Positions 1-11,379 are shown, numbered from the stretch's first letter. The stretch: DNA of 64,000 nucleotides from Cucurbitaria berberidis CBS 394.84 (GCF_010015615.1 NW_024468935.1:3397935-3461934), one strand, 5' to 3'. A program made the numbers and translations. The notes: generated from the letters alone by a model not told the origin.

Positions 1-1
1 C

Positions 2-295
2 GTCTACGACGGCCTCTCGTACCAGTCCAACTACCAGGCCGGTCTCCGCATCCTCGACGTCAGCTCCATCCCCCACTTCCCTGACGGCTCCAAGGTCGAA
101 GAGATTGCGTACTTTGATGTCTACCCTCTGGATGATGCTAAGCCTGGTGGCGGTGATGCGCTTTGGGGTGGTGGTACCTGGTCGGCATACACTTTCCCCT
201 CTGGATATGTTGTTGTCAACACCATCGACCGCGGTCCATTTGTTGTCAAGCAGAAGGGCGGAAAGGGCAAGGGCAAGTACTTCGGAAAGAACTAG
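2..295 (+). CDS. C-terminal part of an LVIVD/choice-of-anchor B-type protein (partial)
   Basis: The window opens inside a reading frame that starts at base 2 and runs to TAG at 293-295, giving the last 97 residues. The visible peptide has the run YQAGLRILDVSS, an aspartate/glycine-rich middle (DDAKPGGGDALWGGGTWS) and a tail FPSGYVVVNTIDRGPFVVK. This order is typical of the end of fungal LVIVD-repeat, beta-propeller-like secreted proteins (choice-of-anchor B family). The C-terminus is lysine/glycine-rich (KGGKGKGKYFGKN). The 5' part, including any signal peptide, lies outside the window. Function in fungi is not known to me; an extracellular or cell-surface role is inferred from the family only. 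Confidence 0.6.
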   Translation, partial: VYDGLSYQSNYQAGLRILDVSSIPHFPDGSKVEEIAYFDVYPLDDAKPGGGDALWGGGTWSAYTFPSGYVVVNTIDRGPFVVKQKGGKGKGKYFGKN

Positions 296-1733
296 AAACC
301 TCATGATACGAAAATAATGACCTAGCGCGTACGACGCGTCTAATGGTAATGAATAGTAGCTATTTCATGGAATGAAAAGCAACACCTTTCAGACCTGCAT
401 CCTTTGTTTCCTGAGTGCCTCTTACTCATGTTCGTACTTATTGAGACGCTGTTTTATGAACCTGTGATCGATGCCTCTTCGAGCTCAGCGCACGCTTCTT
501 ACCAAATATAGCAAATACTAGCAGCGCGAGACATTGGAAAGCTGGAGTAATCAGGCAGGAGTAACCAGGCAAGAGCAGAGGAGGTCTAAGCCAAGCTGAA
601 AGTAACGCGAGGTATCAATAGTGTAGTGAGAGTCTAAAAGACGCTTAAGAAGAAACGTAAAGCGTCGGCTGATAACGAGATTTGCTCAAGCGACTCGAAA
701 TGAATAGGATGGAGCTCTGTGACGGACTAGAAGAAAAGTGAAGGATGCCACGTCAGTGCTGATCACCCGATAGGTAAGCGCAACATGACTCCAAAATGGA
801 TAAGTGGGTAGTGATGGAATAGGAAAGAAAAGCTAGAGACTTCGATGATTGGACGAGTGGCCCATGACATGGTCTCGGGTCTCAAACTGTCGAACAGATA
901 GCTGGATGCCTTATAATTGTGCAGTCTCATCTTGCCATGTACCACATGTTGTAAAACATAAAATCTGATAATATAAATAGTATTTATTACTCGGGAGGTA
1001 ATACCGAGCTGTGCATATACCATGATCACCTATGATGATGAACGGTTATTCTTGTCAAGGAGTGCGCTCGAAGCTTTCACATTTAAACCGAGATTGAGAA
1101 ATTCTGCCTTGCTCTCGCCTGCTCGCTAATGTTGGGTGTCGAACAGAACAGGACTTCATTAGGAGAACTCCGCAAAACTTACCGGTTCCTCGTTAGCGTC
1201 GACGATCTTCCGAGGTTCAACCTTGATCCCCGCTCTTGATGAACATCGAGGCGTTGCTCATGTCCTTTCCTTCTTCTCTTTGATCAGATTTGTTTATGGA
1301 ATGGCAAGAACCGATTCATAATCGCCCTTCACGATTTGATTCGTAGTTCTTATAATCTTACTCAACGTACCTTCACCGAGGGGTGATAGCTCAAAGGCTA
1401 GTTGGGCGCGTAAGCACAGGATCTTTTGTTTGCATAATCCTATAGATCCAGCTGAGCGATGACTTTGCAGATTTTTTTCGCGGAGCAAGACAGCACAAAA
1501 AATGTAGAACTATAAATTCTGTAGTTTGTTTTGTTCAATTAGGATAGACGTCACGATCTGGGGGACGAGCTTTAAGCTACTGAACATTAGGTCTTACTCC
1601 AATTTAAAACCACCAACCAACGTCAGCACTTGCTGGGGCGTGTTAAATAGCCTTTGTTGCCCCGTATCTCCACCTCACTTGCAGCGTAACACGGCCGATG
1701 TACATGCCGGATGGGTGTTCCGAGAATGTGCGC
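296..1733. other. gene-free stretch
   Basis: No reading frame here has coding character; all open frames are short and lack recognisable motifs. It lies between the end of the LVIVD-type gene and the 3' end of the cyclase gene, so it holds both 3' flanks. I see no transposon ends, RNA gene or clear repeat. Confidence 0.5.
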
Positions 1734-2928
1734 TTAGAAAATCGCGAGAGCATTCGGGGGTGAGCCCACCAACCCAGGAATGTTAAGCGGCGTAGAAGTA
1801 AGCATAAACGAGTATCGACCCGTCTTCTCACAATGTGCAGAAAGGGCCTTCAGATCCCAGAGTTCGCCGATGGACATGCCAAACATGGAGAGGAGCCAAG
1901 GATGTAGAACTATTTGTCTGTCAATACGCTTCTTCGTGTAATACCAGATGAGCACCACTCACCGAGATCCTCCAACGCCACCGCCTCTCGCTTGTCATTC
2001 AATGGGGGCAATGCCTCGAAAGCCCACGAATCACCAGCTACCGCTGCAAAATGTCGATCCCAGAGCCATCTCGCAGTTTCTTTTGTACCGTCCACACCTA
2101 TGATCTGCACTTGTGCCATCTTGGCAAAATCAGCTGGCGTTGGTGCTTCCAGGGTTTCCGTCGTTCCGGTGCGAATTATGAGCACATCACCGGGCTTGAA
2201 CTCGACATTTTGGTGCTTCGCAATAGCTTCAATGTCTCCAACAGTGATGCGATAGCCATCGAATGGCTGGCACATGGCGTCGTCGCCGGACTTTCCTTCA
2301 GTGGTGGCTCTCGATTCGTACCAGGCTTTGTAGTCAATCAAAACACCACGAGCTACAAGACCTCCTACACTATGCCAGTGGTCCAAAGTAGGCATCAAAT
2401 TCTTCTCCGTACTAGATACGGATAGTGCTTCTTTGGTGACCTGGATGCCATTGTATGCGAGCTTAGTCTTCGGGTCTTGCCAGTGCACGAGACTGTCCCA
2501 TTGACTAGTTTTCTGAACTTGATTAATACTATTGGAGATGAGGTGATGAGGTAGCTGGATGTACCTGAGTATTGAATGTGATTTCGTCATCCCATCCTTC
2601 ACCGCTGCCAAGACCAGCTTCGCTGAGCGTCATGATTTTGTGGACAGGGTTGATGCGGCCAGGCATGGGGAATTTGATGGCGTTAAGAGGCCAGCTACAC
2701 AACCTTAGCTTATCGCTGGATTCGGGGTGCACATGCAGCTTACTCGAGCGATATCGAAACACCATCTCTCGCTTCTTTACATGCCGCAGCTACCACCTCA
2801 GGTGTGAGCAAATTTAGCGTGCCTATCATATCTTTTTTCCCATTCTTGTCAAATATGCCCCACGCACAGCCTTGCGGCATGCCTTCTACCGAGGGTAGGT
2901 CATCGAAGTCGGGTATCGTTGGTGCCAT
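1734..2928 (-). CDS. cyclase-family (kynurenine formamidase-like) metal hydrolase
   Basis: Four exons fit on the minus strand: 2928-2744, 2694-2565, 2512-1963 and 1909-1734, with GT-AG introns of 49, 52 and 53 nt. The joins keep frame and give 346 residues from an ATG at 2928. The protein matches the fungal branch of the Cyclase superfamily (Pfam PF04199), relatives of kynurenine formamidase and isatin hydrolase: an N-terminal WGIFD...IGTLNLLTPE stretch, then GDVLIIRTG and GVDGTKETARWLWDRHFAAVAGDSWAFE. The final exon supplies FGMSIGELWDLKAL. Expected role is hydrolysis of an amide or lactone-like bond with a divalent metal; the substrate is unknown. It is divergent from a Baeyer-Villiger monooxygenase gene 492 bp away, so shared catabolic use is possible but inferred. 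The last intron matters: reading through it would end the protein early and lose the conserved C-terminus. Confidence 0.85.
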
Positions 2929-3420
2929 ATTTGCTGGTGTGAGAGCTGAATTGATAGTGCAGTCAATTGGTATAAGCAGCTCACTGGCTTTTTATGGGCC
3001 GCTTTCAGCCTGTAAGAACTAGTGGGCATGCACCTGACAGATTACATACTGATATGCGCGAATAATCATCTTTGGCGCGTATGCAGTGCTCAGAAACGCC
3101 CCGCATAAATCTCACGGGGATGAGCTCTTGGTATTTGACACGCCAATCGCAACGAACGGTGGATATGGTGGTGTCCCTCCAAAGGATTGAAACGAAGTTC
3201 CACTGTGGAACCTTGTACCGGTAAGACAGGGGTGCTGGGAGCGGGGCAATGCCAACCAAGCTCGACTTTGATTACGACGAACGACGTTGATAAAAGCAAA
3301 TGGGAACGAGATTTAAAAAGCGCCTACACCCCAGGACTATTTTTTGAGCTATCACCTCAAGGCGCGCTCATCTCATCAACGGATCCGTTTAAAACCTAAC
3401 CTGTAGCAAATACGATCAAG
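2929..3420. promoter_or_regulatory. divergent promoter between cyclase and monooxygenase genes
   Basis: This 492-bp interval separates two start codons that point away from each other. It contains a perfect 12-bp palindrome at 3378-3389 (aacggatccgtt) whose core is CGG-AT-CCG, an inverted pair of CGG half-sites of the kind Zn2Cys6 regulators bind. It lies about 31 bases before the monooxygenase ATG, so it may be in the transcribed leader. A 30-base segment at 3321-3350 has an imperfect copy at 63569-63598. Promoter function is inferred from position. Confidence 0.45.
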
Positions 3421-5376
3421 ATGTCAACCGTGATCGAATCCAATGAGTCCGCCATTCCGCCGGAGCAGAAGTACTTTATAGAAGCAGCAAAGCGGAAGAG
3501 AACGGAAGGAACGAAACAGTTTGAGCAAATTCATTTTAGCGAAAACGAGAAGCTTCGCAGTCTTGCTGACGATGTCTTCGCTGATCATGCAACGCTCGAC
3601 AAACTTGCAAGTCCAGTCAGCTCGGGCGACAACGTCAAATTCCTCATCTTGGGTGCAGGGATGGGTGGTATCGTCATGGCTGTCAAGCTCCTCAAGCAGG
3701 GCATCACTGCAGACCAGATCTTATTGATCGAGACGGCTGGTGGAGTTGGCGGAACGTGGTACTGGAATCGTTATCCTGGACTGCATTGCGATGTGGAAGC
3801 ATACTGCTACTTACCGTTCCTTGAGGAAACTGGCTATATGCCCAAGCAAAAGTACGTTTCAAGTGTCGAGATTCGGGACTATCTTGAGGATGTTGTCAAG
3901 AAGTTTGGTTTGGACAGCCGCATTCTATTTCGCAGCCAGGCCACTGGTCTCGAGTGGGATGAGGGTCTCACGGCATGGAAAGCTGAATTGAGGACTCATC
4001 GCGGCCCACAGGGAAAGGAGGAAAAGGTAGTATCGGTACACGCCGACTTTGTCACGATCGCCACTGGACTATTCCCGTACCCACAAGTACCGAAAGTACC
4101 CGGCCTTGCAGACTTCGAGGGCCCAATGCTTCACACGGCGCGCTGGAATTATGACATCACTGGCGGTTCTAGCGACACTGCATTCCCAGAGCTCGAAAAG
4201 CTGAAGGGGAAACGCGTTGCCATCGTTGGCACCGGTGCGACAGCAATTCAGGTCGTCCCACAACTAGCAAAATATGCGAAAGAGTTGTACATCTTCCAAC
4301 GCACACCGTCCCAGGTGAACACTCGCGGACAGTGCGATACAGACGCTACAGAATGGCGTGAGAAGATTGCAGCAAAGACTGGTTGGCAGAAAGATCGTAG
4401 GGAGAACTTTGCGGACCACCTCGCAGGTCATCTGCAGCCTGGTATTGATGATCTCGTTGACGATGGATGGACGCAGTTGAAAGCTTATGGTGCTCTCATC
4501 GGCAGCAATAGTTTTGGCTTGATTACGCCTGATAAAGCTCAGGAGCACATTGGTACACTCGTGGCACTTGATTCCGAGCACAACGCGAAGGCTCGCGAGC
4601 GAATACATCGGATAGTTCAGGACAATGAGACAGCCAAGAAACTGACGCCTTGGTATCCGACCTGGTGCAAGCGACCCACATTTAGCGACTTGTATCTGGA
4701 GACTTTCAACAGTAGCAACGTACACCTAGTCGATACAGACGGCAAGGGTATCGATAGTGTAACATCGAAGAGTATCGTTGCCAATGGTCAGGACTATCCC
4801 ATCGACATTCTCATTTTGAGTACTGGATATCGCTCCCCGACTACTGGAGGAGATCCGGGCTCGCGTATGGGTATCAATATCCTCGGGCGTAATGCACGTC
4901 GTATGGCCGACAAATGGGAAGAACAAGGCTTGAGCACGCTCCACGGAGTTTGTTCGAACGGTTTTCCCAACCTGTTTTTCCAGAGCCCGGCTCAAGCCGC
5001 AGCGACTGCCAATTACTCCCATGTCATCGATGTACTGAGCGAACACATTGCCTCCATCATTGCCATAGGGCTTCAGCGCGCATCTGATAACAAAGCAAAG
5101 GTTGTTATGGAGCCCACTGCTGCTGCAGAGGATGCATGGGGTATGCAGATTGCGCAAGGCGCAGCCTTCTTCAGTGCAATGGTTGTATGCACACCGAGCT
5201 ATCTCAATCTTGAAGGTGAAGCTTTGCAGATGCCGCCGCCTGATGACTATGCGGCAATGATGAAGAAAGCAAAGAGTGCAATCTGGTATAAAGGATTGGT
5301 GGATTTCAGCCGCATGATCGAAGCATGGCGAAGTGACGGAAAGTTGGAGGGCGTGGAGATCAGCGTTAGCGCGTGA
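3421..5376 (+). CDS. flavin-dependent Baeyer-Villiger monooxygenase
   Basis: A single uninterrupted frame of 651 residues begins at ATG 3421. It is a class B flavoprotein monooxygenase of the Baeyer-Villiger type, which uses FAD, NADPH and O2 to insert oxygen next to a ketone. Seen in the sequence: a FAD-binding Rossmann glycine motif GAGMGG (residues 78-83), the GGTWYWNRYPG block (110-120), the Baeyer-Villiger fingerprint FxGxxxHxxxW as FEGPMLHTARWNYD (232-245), a second Rossmann motif GTGATA for NADPH (270-275), and the ATG-type motif in IATGLFPYP. The N-terminal extension of about 70 residues before the first Rossmann fold matches the longer members (cyclopentadecanone/phenylacetone-type) rather than cyclohexanone monooxygenase. 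No signal peptide is seen. The divergent neighbour is a cyclase-family hydrolase. Substrate cannot be told from sequence. Confidence 0.92.
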   Translation: MSTVIESNESAIPPEQKYFIEAAKRKRTEGTKQFEQIHFSENEKLRSLADDVFADHATLDKLASPVSSGDNVKFLILGAGMGGIVMAVKLLKQGITADQILLIETAGGVGGTWYWNRYPGLHCDVEAYCYLPFLEETGYMPKQKYVSSVEIRDYLEDVVKKFGLDSRILFRSQATGLEWDEGLTAWKAELRTHRGPQGKEEKVVSVHADFVTIATGLFPYPQVPKVPGLADFEGPMLHTARWNYDITGGSSDTAFPELEKLKGKRVAIVGTGATAIQVVPQLAKYAKELYIFQRTPSQVNTRGQCDTDATEWREKIAAKTGWQKDRRENFADHLAGHLQPGIDDLVDDGWTQLKAYGALIGSNSFGLITPDKAQEHIGTLVALDSEHNAKARERIHRIVQDNETAKKLTPWYPTWCKRPTFSDLYLETFNSSNVHLVDTDGKGIDSVTSKSIVANGQDYPIDILILSTGYRSPTTGGDPGSRMGINILGRNARRMADKWEEQGLSTLHGVCSNGFPNLFFQSPAQAAATANYSHVIDVLSEHIASIIAIGLQRASDNKAKVVMEPTAAAEDAWGMQIAQGAAFFSAMVVCTPSYLNLEGEALQMPPPDDYAAMMKKAKSAIWYKGLVDFSRMIEAWRSDGKLEGVEISVSA

Positions 5377-7115
5377 GAGCGTCGAGGAAATAACGGGGAA
5401 TCGGTATAGCATGGTGCACGGGCGACTGCAAGAGTACTGTTGAAGACGCGCGTTATGGCTTGGCCTAGAGTTTCAAAGAATTTGGGGGGCTAGACCGACC
5501 AAGATAACTTCGTTCCGTTTGTGGGTTGAGGTGTACTCTGAGTAGCTAGCTTCACCGGCAAGTAACAAGGTTGGCCAAAAAGTAGCACTACAGGGCGGTT
5601 TTGTTTCCGGGTTTATTTCGTGAGGTTGCCCAAAAAGGCAGACGAAGGTGCTGCGCTTGGAACTCAGGTATCCTCCATAGCGGTCACTCCTCGCACTTAA
5701 ACGCAGTCAGCCGCCTTCATTATACCTATACATCCTATCAACTGAAGGCGCTTCATCTTCTATCATTACGAGTCCTTCCAGAACGTTGCGAGTCCTTCCA
5801 GAACGTTGCTTACGATGGATATTGCCGGTCATCTTGGACAAAAATCAATATGGACCGCGATGCTCGGATTCTATGATGGGATGCACCTAGTTTCGTTACT
5901 ACAAGTCTTTCTCGTCCTATAGTTGCCCGCCTCGGGGCGACTCCACCTTGGTGACTTTGGATCACCTCGAAATTCTACCCATAAACTACTAAAAGAACTG
6001 AGAGAGGGAAGAAGATCCCCAATATTTTTCTGCCGCTCTATTACTCACTGTGAATATAAAGTAAAGTCTACTTTCGAGCAGTCGACCAGGCCTGAAGTCT
6101 CTGCATAGGATGTCTACTAAAGCCTTCATAAATCTCAATAGAGTAGAAAGCACGTAGGCTAAGTAGTCTCATCCATCCAGTAACAGTATTCGATGGAGCA
6201 GCGCTGGTGAAAAGGGTGACGAATTAGACATTGTGGTTCGGCCAGGTCCATGAGTGTGGTAACTGCTGCTTGGTAAAGAAACGACCAAAGTATCAGGATA
6301 CATCGCATACTGGGCTATAGATGCTAGTGGAATGAACCTCTGTTCGAAGGCGAGGGAAGCGATGACGTTCTAACACGCTTGCATGACTCGTCCAGCATAC
6401 ACTAGCAGCGCGACGCGTTACGCACTCTTCTGACAACTGTCCTACGACGCGCTGGCAACACACTACAGTGACTTTGGGAATATAGTAGGTACGCCATCTA
6501 TGCAGTTCAGTCGCCGGCTAGTCGAGGAAGCATTAGCGCAACACGAGGAGGCCTAGCGCGTGATAGAAGATCTCGTGCTTGGTAAGCAGGCCACGCGAAG
6601 TAGAGTACATGCCGGGCGATGTGTCATCTCTCGTACTTTGCTATCGTCAAAGCATACAGCTGATAGGCTCAGCCGTATGCGCATATTTGCACGTCCCCAA
6701 AGACGCACAGAAAACACTACAGACTAATGGCGCTCATAGTCACACGCCGCCAGAAGAGAGGCTACCAATGTCTATGCGGGAGTTCCAGAAGTATTCCGTG
6801 TGATAGACACCGATCAACTAACGTCAAACAACAGGACTGAATAAACCTACAGCTGAATCAGCACCGTTAGGCTGACGTACAAGAATAACTCCCTTGAAAT
6901 CTGCAGCTATTCAAGCGCTGATCGCGTAACATGCTTTATTGGGGCTAACAAAACGAAAGCTTACGCCCTTCATCCCGATTAGGAAGGATGTTGAGGTAAT
7001 CATGTTTCGAACGGCATATCAAGGCTAGATATAAAGATTGACGGCCTCGGCGAGGCTGAAATTAATTCCATCTTGGGTAATATCCCAGCTGCCAAGCGAC
7101 GGCAGTATTAGCAAC
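5377..7115. other. gene-poor stretch, possible decayed sequence
   Basis: No intact coding frame is supported. Around 6400-6830 there are short open stretches broken by stops that could be a decayed coding or transposon sequence, but no domain can be named. It contains a 20-bp tandem duplication at 5769-5808. The far end holds the promoter of the transcription-factor-like gene. Confidence 0.4.
5769..5808. repeat. perfect tandem duplication of a 20-bp unit
   Basis: The unit cgagtccttccagaacgttg occurs twice head to tail with no mismatch. Each unit carries TTCnnGAA, the core of a heat-shock element, so the pair makes two such cores 20 bp apart. No gene is close enough to assign a role. Confidence 0.8.
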
Positions 7116-8610
7116 ATGTTCCAATTCGTGACGGTCTCGCATCCGGACGAAATCAAGGACAGAAAGAGGCAAGGAAGGATTAGGCAGCATGCTATCCGAA
7201 ATGGTCTCCAAAGGAGTAAGGCCGATCGAACGAAACGGAGAGAGGTGTTCGTGTCGGTTGAAATCGGTCAAAAGAGGGTGGAGTCTTGTACGAGAAAGGC
7301 TGGAGTCACGCTATGGCAAACGCCATCTATCAGTTTGCTGGATCCGTTCAATACACTTTGTGGCTGTCCTGAGAGGCTCCGCACATTGATGAGGCACCGT
7401 ACGTAACTACCATAAGTTTCCCCAGCCTGTAGTCACCTGACCTGTCAAAGCAGCAGCAAAGCAAGCCGGCGAGCCTATCTTCTGCATCGGAAGCGCGGGA
7501 CAAGTTCTGTTCCAAAAGATGGACACAGTCTTTAGAGGCGCGTTAATTGACCCGGCGCTCTTTCACGCCCTCTCGCTTGTGCTTGCTCTTGCGGCATATA
7601 ACAACCTCCCAAATATAGAGATCCTCACATACCGAGGAGAACTCCTAAATGGTCTTAACACGATCATGAGAAAGCCAGGCTGGAAACCAAAGGTATCATC
7701 TATTACAGCGATGTTGATGCTTATTAGCTATGAATATCGCGTTGATGGTGCCAATTGCGACAGCATTCGTGCACACATCCAGGGTGTGCAAGCGATCATG
7801 AACATGTGCCAGGCTGAAGATGTCACTGCTGTTGACCAAGTCCAACGTGCACTCTTTTGGCAAGACCTGATAAGTTGTCTGGTGCTTGGAACCTCGCGAC
7901 TGCTCTCCCACAACTGTTACCAGGAATTTCGAAACTTGAGAATCGTTAACGTTACGAAAGAACTGCCCCTAGGCTTCCTGGAAGTTACTTACATGTGGCA
8001 CATGGAGTTTGCGGCCGTGGTTCAAGACCTAACCGGGCTATGCACGCTCGTAGACAAATGCGATCCTACCCGGACATTCATCGACGAGTTACCTATCGAC
8101 GACTCTCAAGCGAATATAGAATCTCGACTGGTGGACCTGCTGAGCGAGTCGAGATCCTCGCCGGCGTGCGTTGACTCCATTTATGAAGCTTGCATCTTCG
8201 CTACATACTTGTGTACGTACAACTTGTCAACCGGCATCTGGATGGGGTGTTTTGTCCCTGAGGTTTGTGTGAGTCGGATCATTGGATGCGTCACAGAAGC
8301 TGTACACGATCCATTATGGGATTCCGTTCCTGGTCTGTTACTCTGGCTTTTGTGTGTGAGTGGAGGATTAACTGAGCGAAAAGATGTCAGGAAGCAAGTT
8401 ACAGTACTGATACAAAGCGTGTTTCTCCTCCATATGGAAGGAATACACCAAGACTGGCATGTTTGCAAAGGTATCTTGAGAAACTACGTTTGGTCTGAAC
8501 GCGCCATGGAGCGGAAGATATTTCGGGTTTGGAAAGACCTGCATCCCGAGTCGAGCGGGGCATTGGAGGCGCGAGATGAACTGGGTCCTCTTTGGTCCTG
8601 TGTACTATGA
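7116..8610 (+). CDS. fungal transcription-factor-like protein (Fungal_trans_2 type, no zinc cluster)
   Basis: Two exons, 7116-7398 and 7451-8610, with a 52-nt GT-AG intron carrying a CTGAC branch motif, give 480 residues. The N-terminus FQFVTVSHPDEIKDRKRQ followed by a basic RRVRKH-like segment (RIRQHAIRNG) is the standard opening of a group of ascomycete proteins with a Fungal_trans_2-like middle domain. The joined segment LLDPFNTL...EPIFCIGSAG...LIDPALFHALSLVLALAAYNN matches the usual order in that family. No Cys6 zinc cluster is visible, so direct DNA binding is not supported. The ATG at 7116 is preferred because no upstream in-frame ATG is seen. A nuclear regulatory role is inferred from family habit; many such proteins lie near accessory metabolism genes. 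Confidence 0.7.
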
Positions 8611-8820
8611 AGTAGCCGCGCGAGCAACAAGAGTGAAAGATTATGCGCAATGTATACAGCATTGCAAGCAGAATGTCTCGGGCAACAAAAGAAGGGCGCA
8701 AGGGCGAGGGCAAGGGCTGCACCTTCCCGTTCGGTATGCTGAGTCAGCACCACCCACCAACATATCAACCGAGACGCAGTCTTCGAACTTTCATCAGCAT
8801 TATAAAGTTTGCTTGTTGTG

Positions 8821-9523
8821 ATGGCAATTTCTGTACGAGAAGTCTCCGATGATGACATCCCGCGTGCCTGTGAGATTGAACTCCTGGCTTACAAAGGCGG
8901 CTCTCTCAGCCCAATTCTTGCTCCCGGTCCGTTCCCCCCAGATTCATGGCAGCAAAGAATCGAGCAGGTTACCACCATGAGGAAAGAAGATCCGACAACA
9001 GTATATTTGCAGGCGTTTGATGGAGACACGGGCAAGATGGTCGCTTTCGCTAAATGGCACGTCTTCGAGTCTTCCGAGGCTGCAGCGAAATCATCCAGAC
9101 CACTGAGTTTCGGGGCGGGAAGAAATAAGGAGGCTTGTCAGTTGTTCTTTGGTGGTATGGCAAAGCGAAAAAAGGAGATTATGGGGGATAAGCCGCATCT
9201 TTGTAAGTCAGCCTAGTCCTTGTGCCATATATCTTTCTCAATCCCAAAATCTAACTGAAAACCTGAATGAAGACCTCCATATGTTGCATACCGACCCAGA
9301 ATTTCAAGGCCGGGGGGCAGGGGGTATGCTCGTGGACTGGGGCTCAAAAAAAGCGGACGAGCTCGGTCTTCCTGTGTATCTTGAGTCTAGCATTAAGGGA
9401 CATCGATTTTACCAGAAGCACGGATTCGAAGATGTTGATATTTTCAAGGTCGACTTTAGCAAGTTCGGAGGACCACTACACGAACAGCCTTTGATGGTAC
9501 GAAAGCCTTTGAAACTGTCATGA
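8821..9523 (+). CDS. GNAT-family N-acetyltransferase
   Basis: Two exons, 8821-9202 and 9273-9523, joined across a 70-nt intron (GTAAGT...AAG), give 210 residues. The join restores PHLYLHMLHTDPEFQGRGAGG, the acetyl-CoA-binding motif A of GNAT enzymes (Q/RxxGxG/A at QGRGAGG). The N-terminus ISVREVSDDDIPRACEIE is the usual beta-alpha opening of fungal GNAT proteins, and the tail RFYQKHGFEDVDIFKVD holds the motif B tyrosine and FY..GFE pattern. It should transfer an acetyl group from acetyl-CoA to an amine on a small molecule or protein; the acceptor is unknown. The fold is complete. Start is set at the ATG 8821 because the frame upstream offers no other ATG. The upstream neighbour on the same strand is the transcription-factor-like gene, 210 bp away. 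Confidence 0.85.
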
Positions 9524-11379
9524 GCTGGGAAAAAGCAGCTTTGCGCCACACCAATGTCCTAGCAAACTTGTCTACGACTATTAGAGCAATGCAGACGAAC
9601 CTTTTTAATCAGAAAGATGACTTCATACTACGTTTCAATGTTACACCTTCCGTCGAGAGGAACTTCTATAGATTTTCAGGCAAGTGAAACACATGAACCT
9701 GTTGGCAAGGCAGAAGTCGAAGGTGTGGTTGTCTAAAAAGGAGAGACCCGAATTGACTCACATTATAGATTACAACGTTCGTTATGAAAGGTATCCTCCG
9801 CCACATGAAGGAGTGGACCTCACCCAGATTCTAACAGATCGAAAGCGAATACATCCAACGCATAGAGAGCCAGTTCGATGCATTGGGGGCTCGCTAATTG
9901 CTCTTCGCCGCTCTCCGTAACACTCAAATGGCATTAAAACCAGCGTAAGCAATAGCCATAACAACAGGCAATCCGTACTTCATCCATACCAAGTCGATGA
10001 CATCGCTAAACAGCTTGAGGGCTCATAGCGATGGGAGACACGAAAGAAATCAAAATAAATCCATGGATGACAACCAGCAGCTGCACGAGTACGTCAATAT
10101 AGGCAATGAAGTCATCGAGAAGTTGATAGACCTCCACTTCTTCGTTTTAACTGTCAAGGAGTACTTGAAGAGATGACCATAGACCGTGGCACTTTCAAGA
10201 GCTATTTAACATGATAGAAGATCATAGTGAGTTGATTAAGCCGTTAACGTCTTGATATGGAGGCTAACTCTGGCAGTAGAAAAGCTGTAAGCTTTTCACC
10301 ATCTGAGATATTACTACACTCGTGCGTGTCAGAAATTATTCTCTTTCTTCCATTCTCCTAATCGCGAATTAGGGAGCATTATGTCAACGCTACGTATACG
10401 TACTGTACCGACCATTATACTGCAACACAGCCTCTACGATTTGACCGAGAGCTCTGGCAAGCTTTAAACCCTCCCCTTCTCTCTTTCTCTCTCTATCAAT
10501 ACGATACATCGTACACTCCGCACGCAAAAGTTTACAATCCTTCTTTTCTCGGATTTAAGCGACCGTGCAGACATGAGAACAAAAAGTTGTATAGCTCGGA
10601 GAACTCTCTGCAAATTGTTGTGCAGAAATGTCGCAGCAAACAATGCGAGATTACATTTCTTTTCTTAGGTTCCCGCGGTCATGCAACCACACAGTCATAT
10701 ATAGAAAGTATTGAGGGAAAGCGGTTCGACAAAGCAGAGTACAGTGGGGGATCACGGCATGGAAAGTGGACTTGGAACTTTAATAAGCAAACTACAATTG
10801 AAATTGGAGAATATAACATAAATGATTCCTTCAGAACCATTCCACTCAATATGTGACGTCTTTGTTTAGACAATAGGATGAGTCTAAACGGTTGCCACAC
10901 GACAAACAGCCTTTCAATAAATGAGTGAAAAGGTGAAAAGCGCACGGGATTTAACGCTCACCTGTAGTTATATAGTAAACTTCACAATAAAGTGCTCTAT
11001 TTACGCGTACTCGGGGCTTCCACTCGCTTTCACCCTCGCAGCCCAATGGGTCCAAGTCCAGCTCACTTTACCATTTCACTCTGGGATTTCATCGCGCTAA
11101 AACAAACTTGGCAGCGCTCTCCCCCGTGCACTATATATATTGTCGCTGGTACCTTTTCTAGCCTCCTCACCTCCTGATCTACCACATCCACGGCCAGACG
11201 CGCTCTCAACTCTTGCCACTCAAAGCACCATTCACCCCTACTTTCACTCCCGCTCTACCACACTGGGATTGCCTTGGCACCCCCGATACTTTTCTCATCG
11301 CGAACTTCGATCTTTCCTCTGCACCTAACGACCGATTACCCAAAACCACACGCGATCTTCTGACTCTTCCAGCTCCACA
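9524..11379. other. gene-free stretch with AT-rich patches
   Basis: No supported gene. One open stretch near 10587-10856 has no ATG at its head and no recognisable motif. Just before the next gene there is a run CTATATATA near 11131 and a C/T-rich segment at 11140-11379 that resembles a fungal leader, so 11100-11379 is likely the promoter and leader of the following gene. Confidence 0.45.

Noticed and set aside
6579..6803. A 74-codon frame and neighbouring broken frames, possibly a decayed transposase or gag
   Set aside because: No catalytic motif, no terminal repeats and no target duplication could be found.
10587..10856. A 89-codon frame in AT-rich DNA
   Set aside because: It begins with TTG, not ATG, and has no recognisable domain or splice context, although a remnant of an old gene cannot be excluded.
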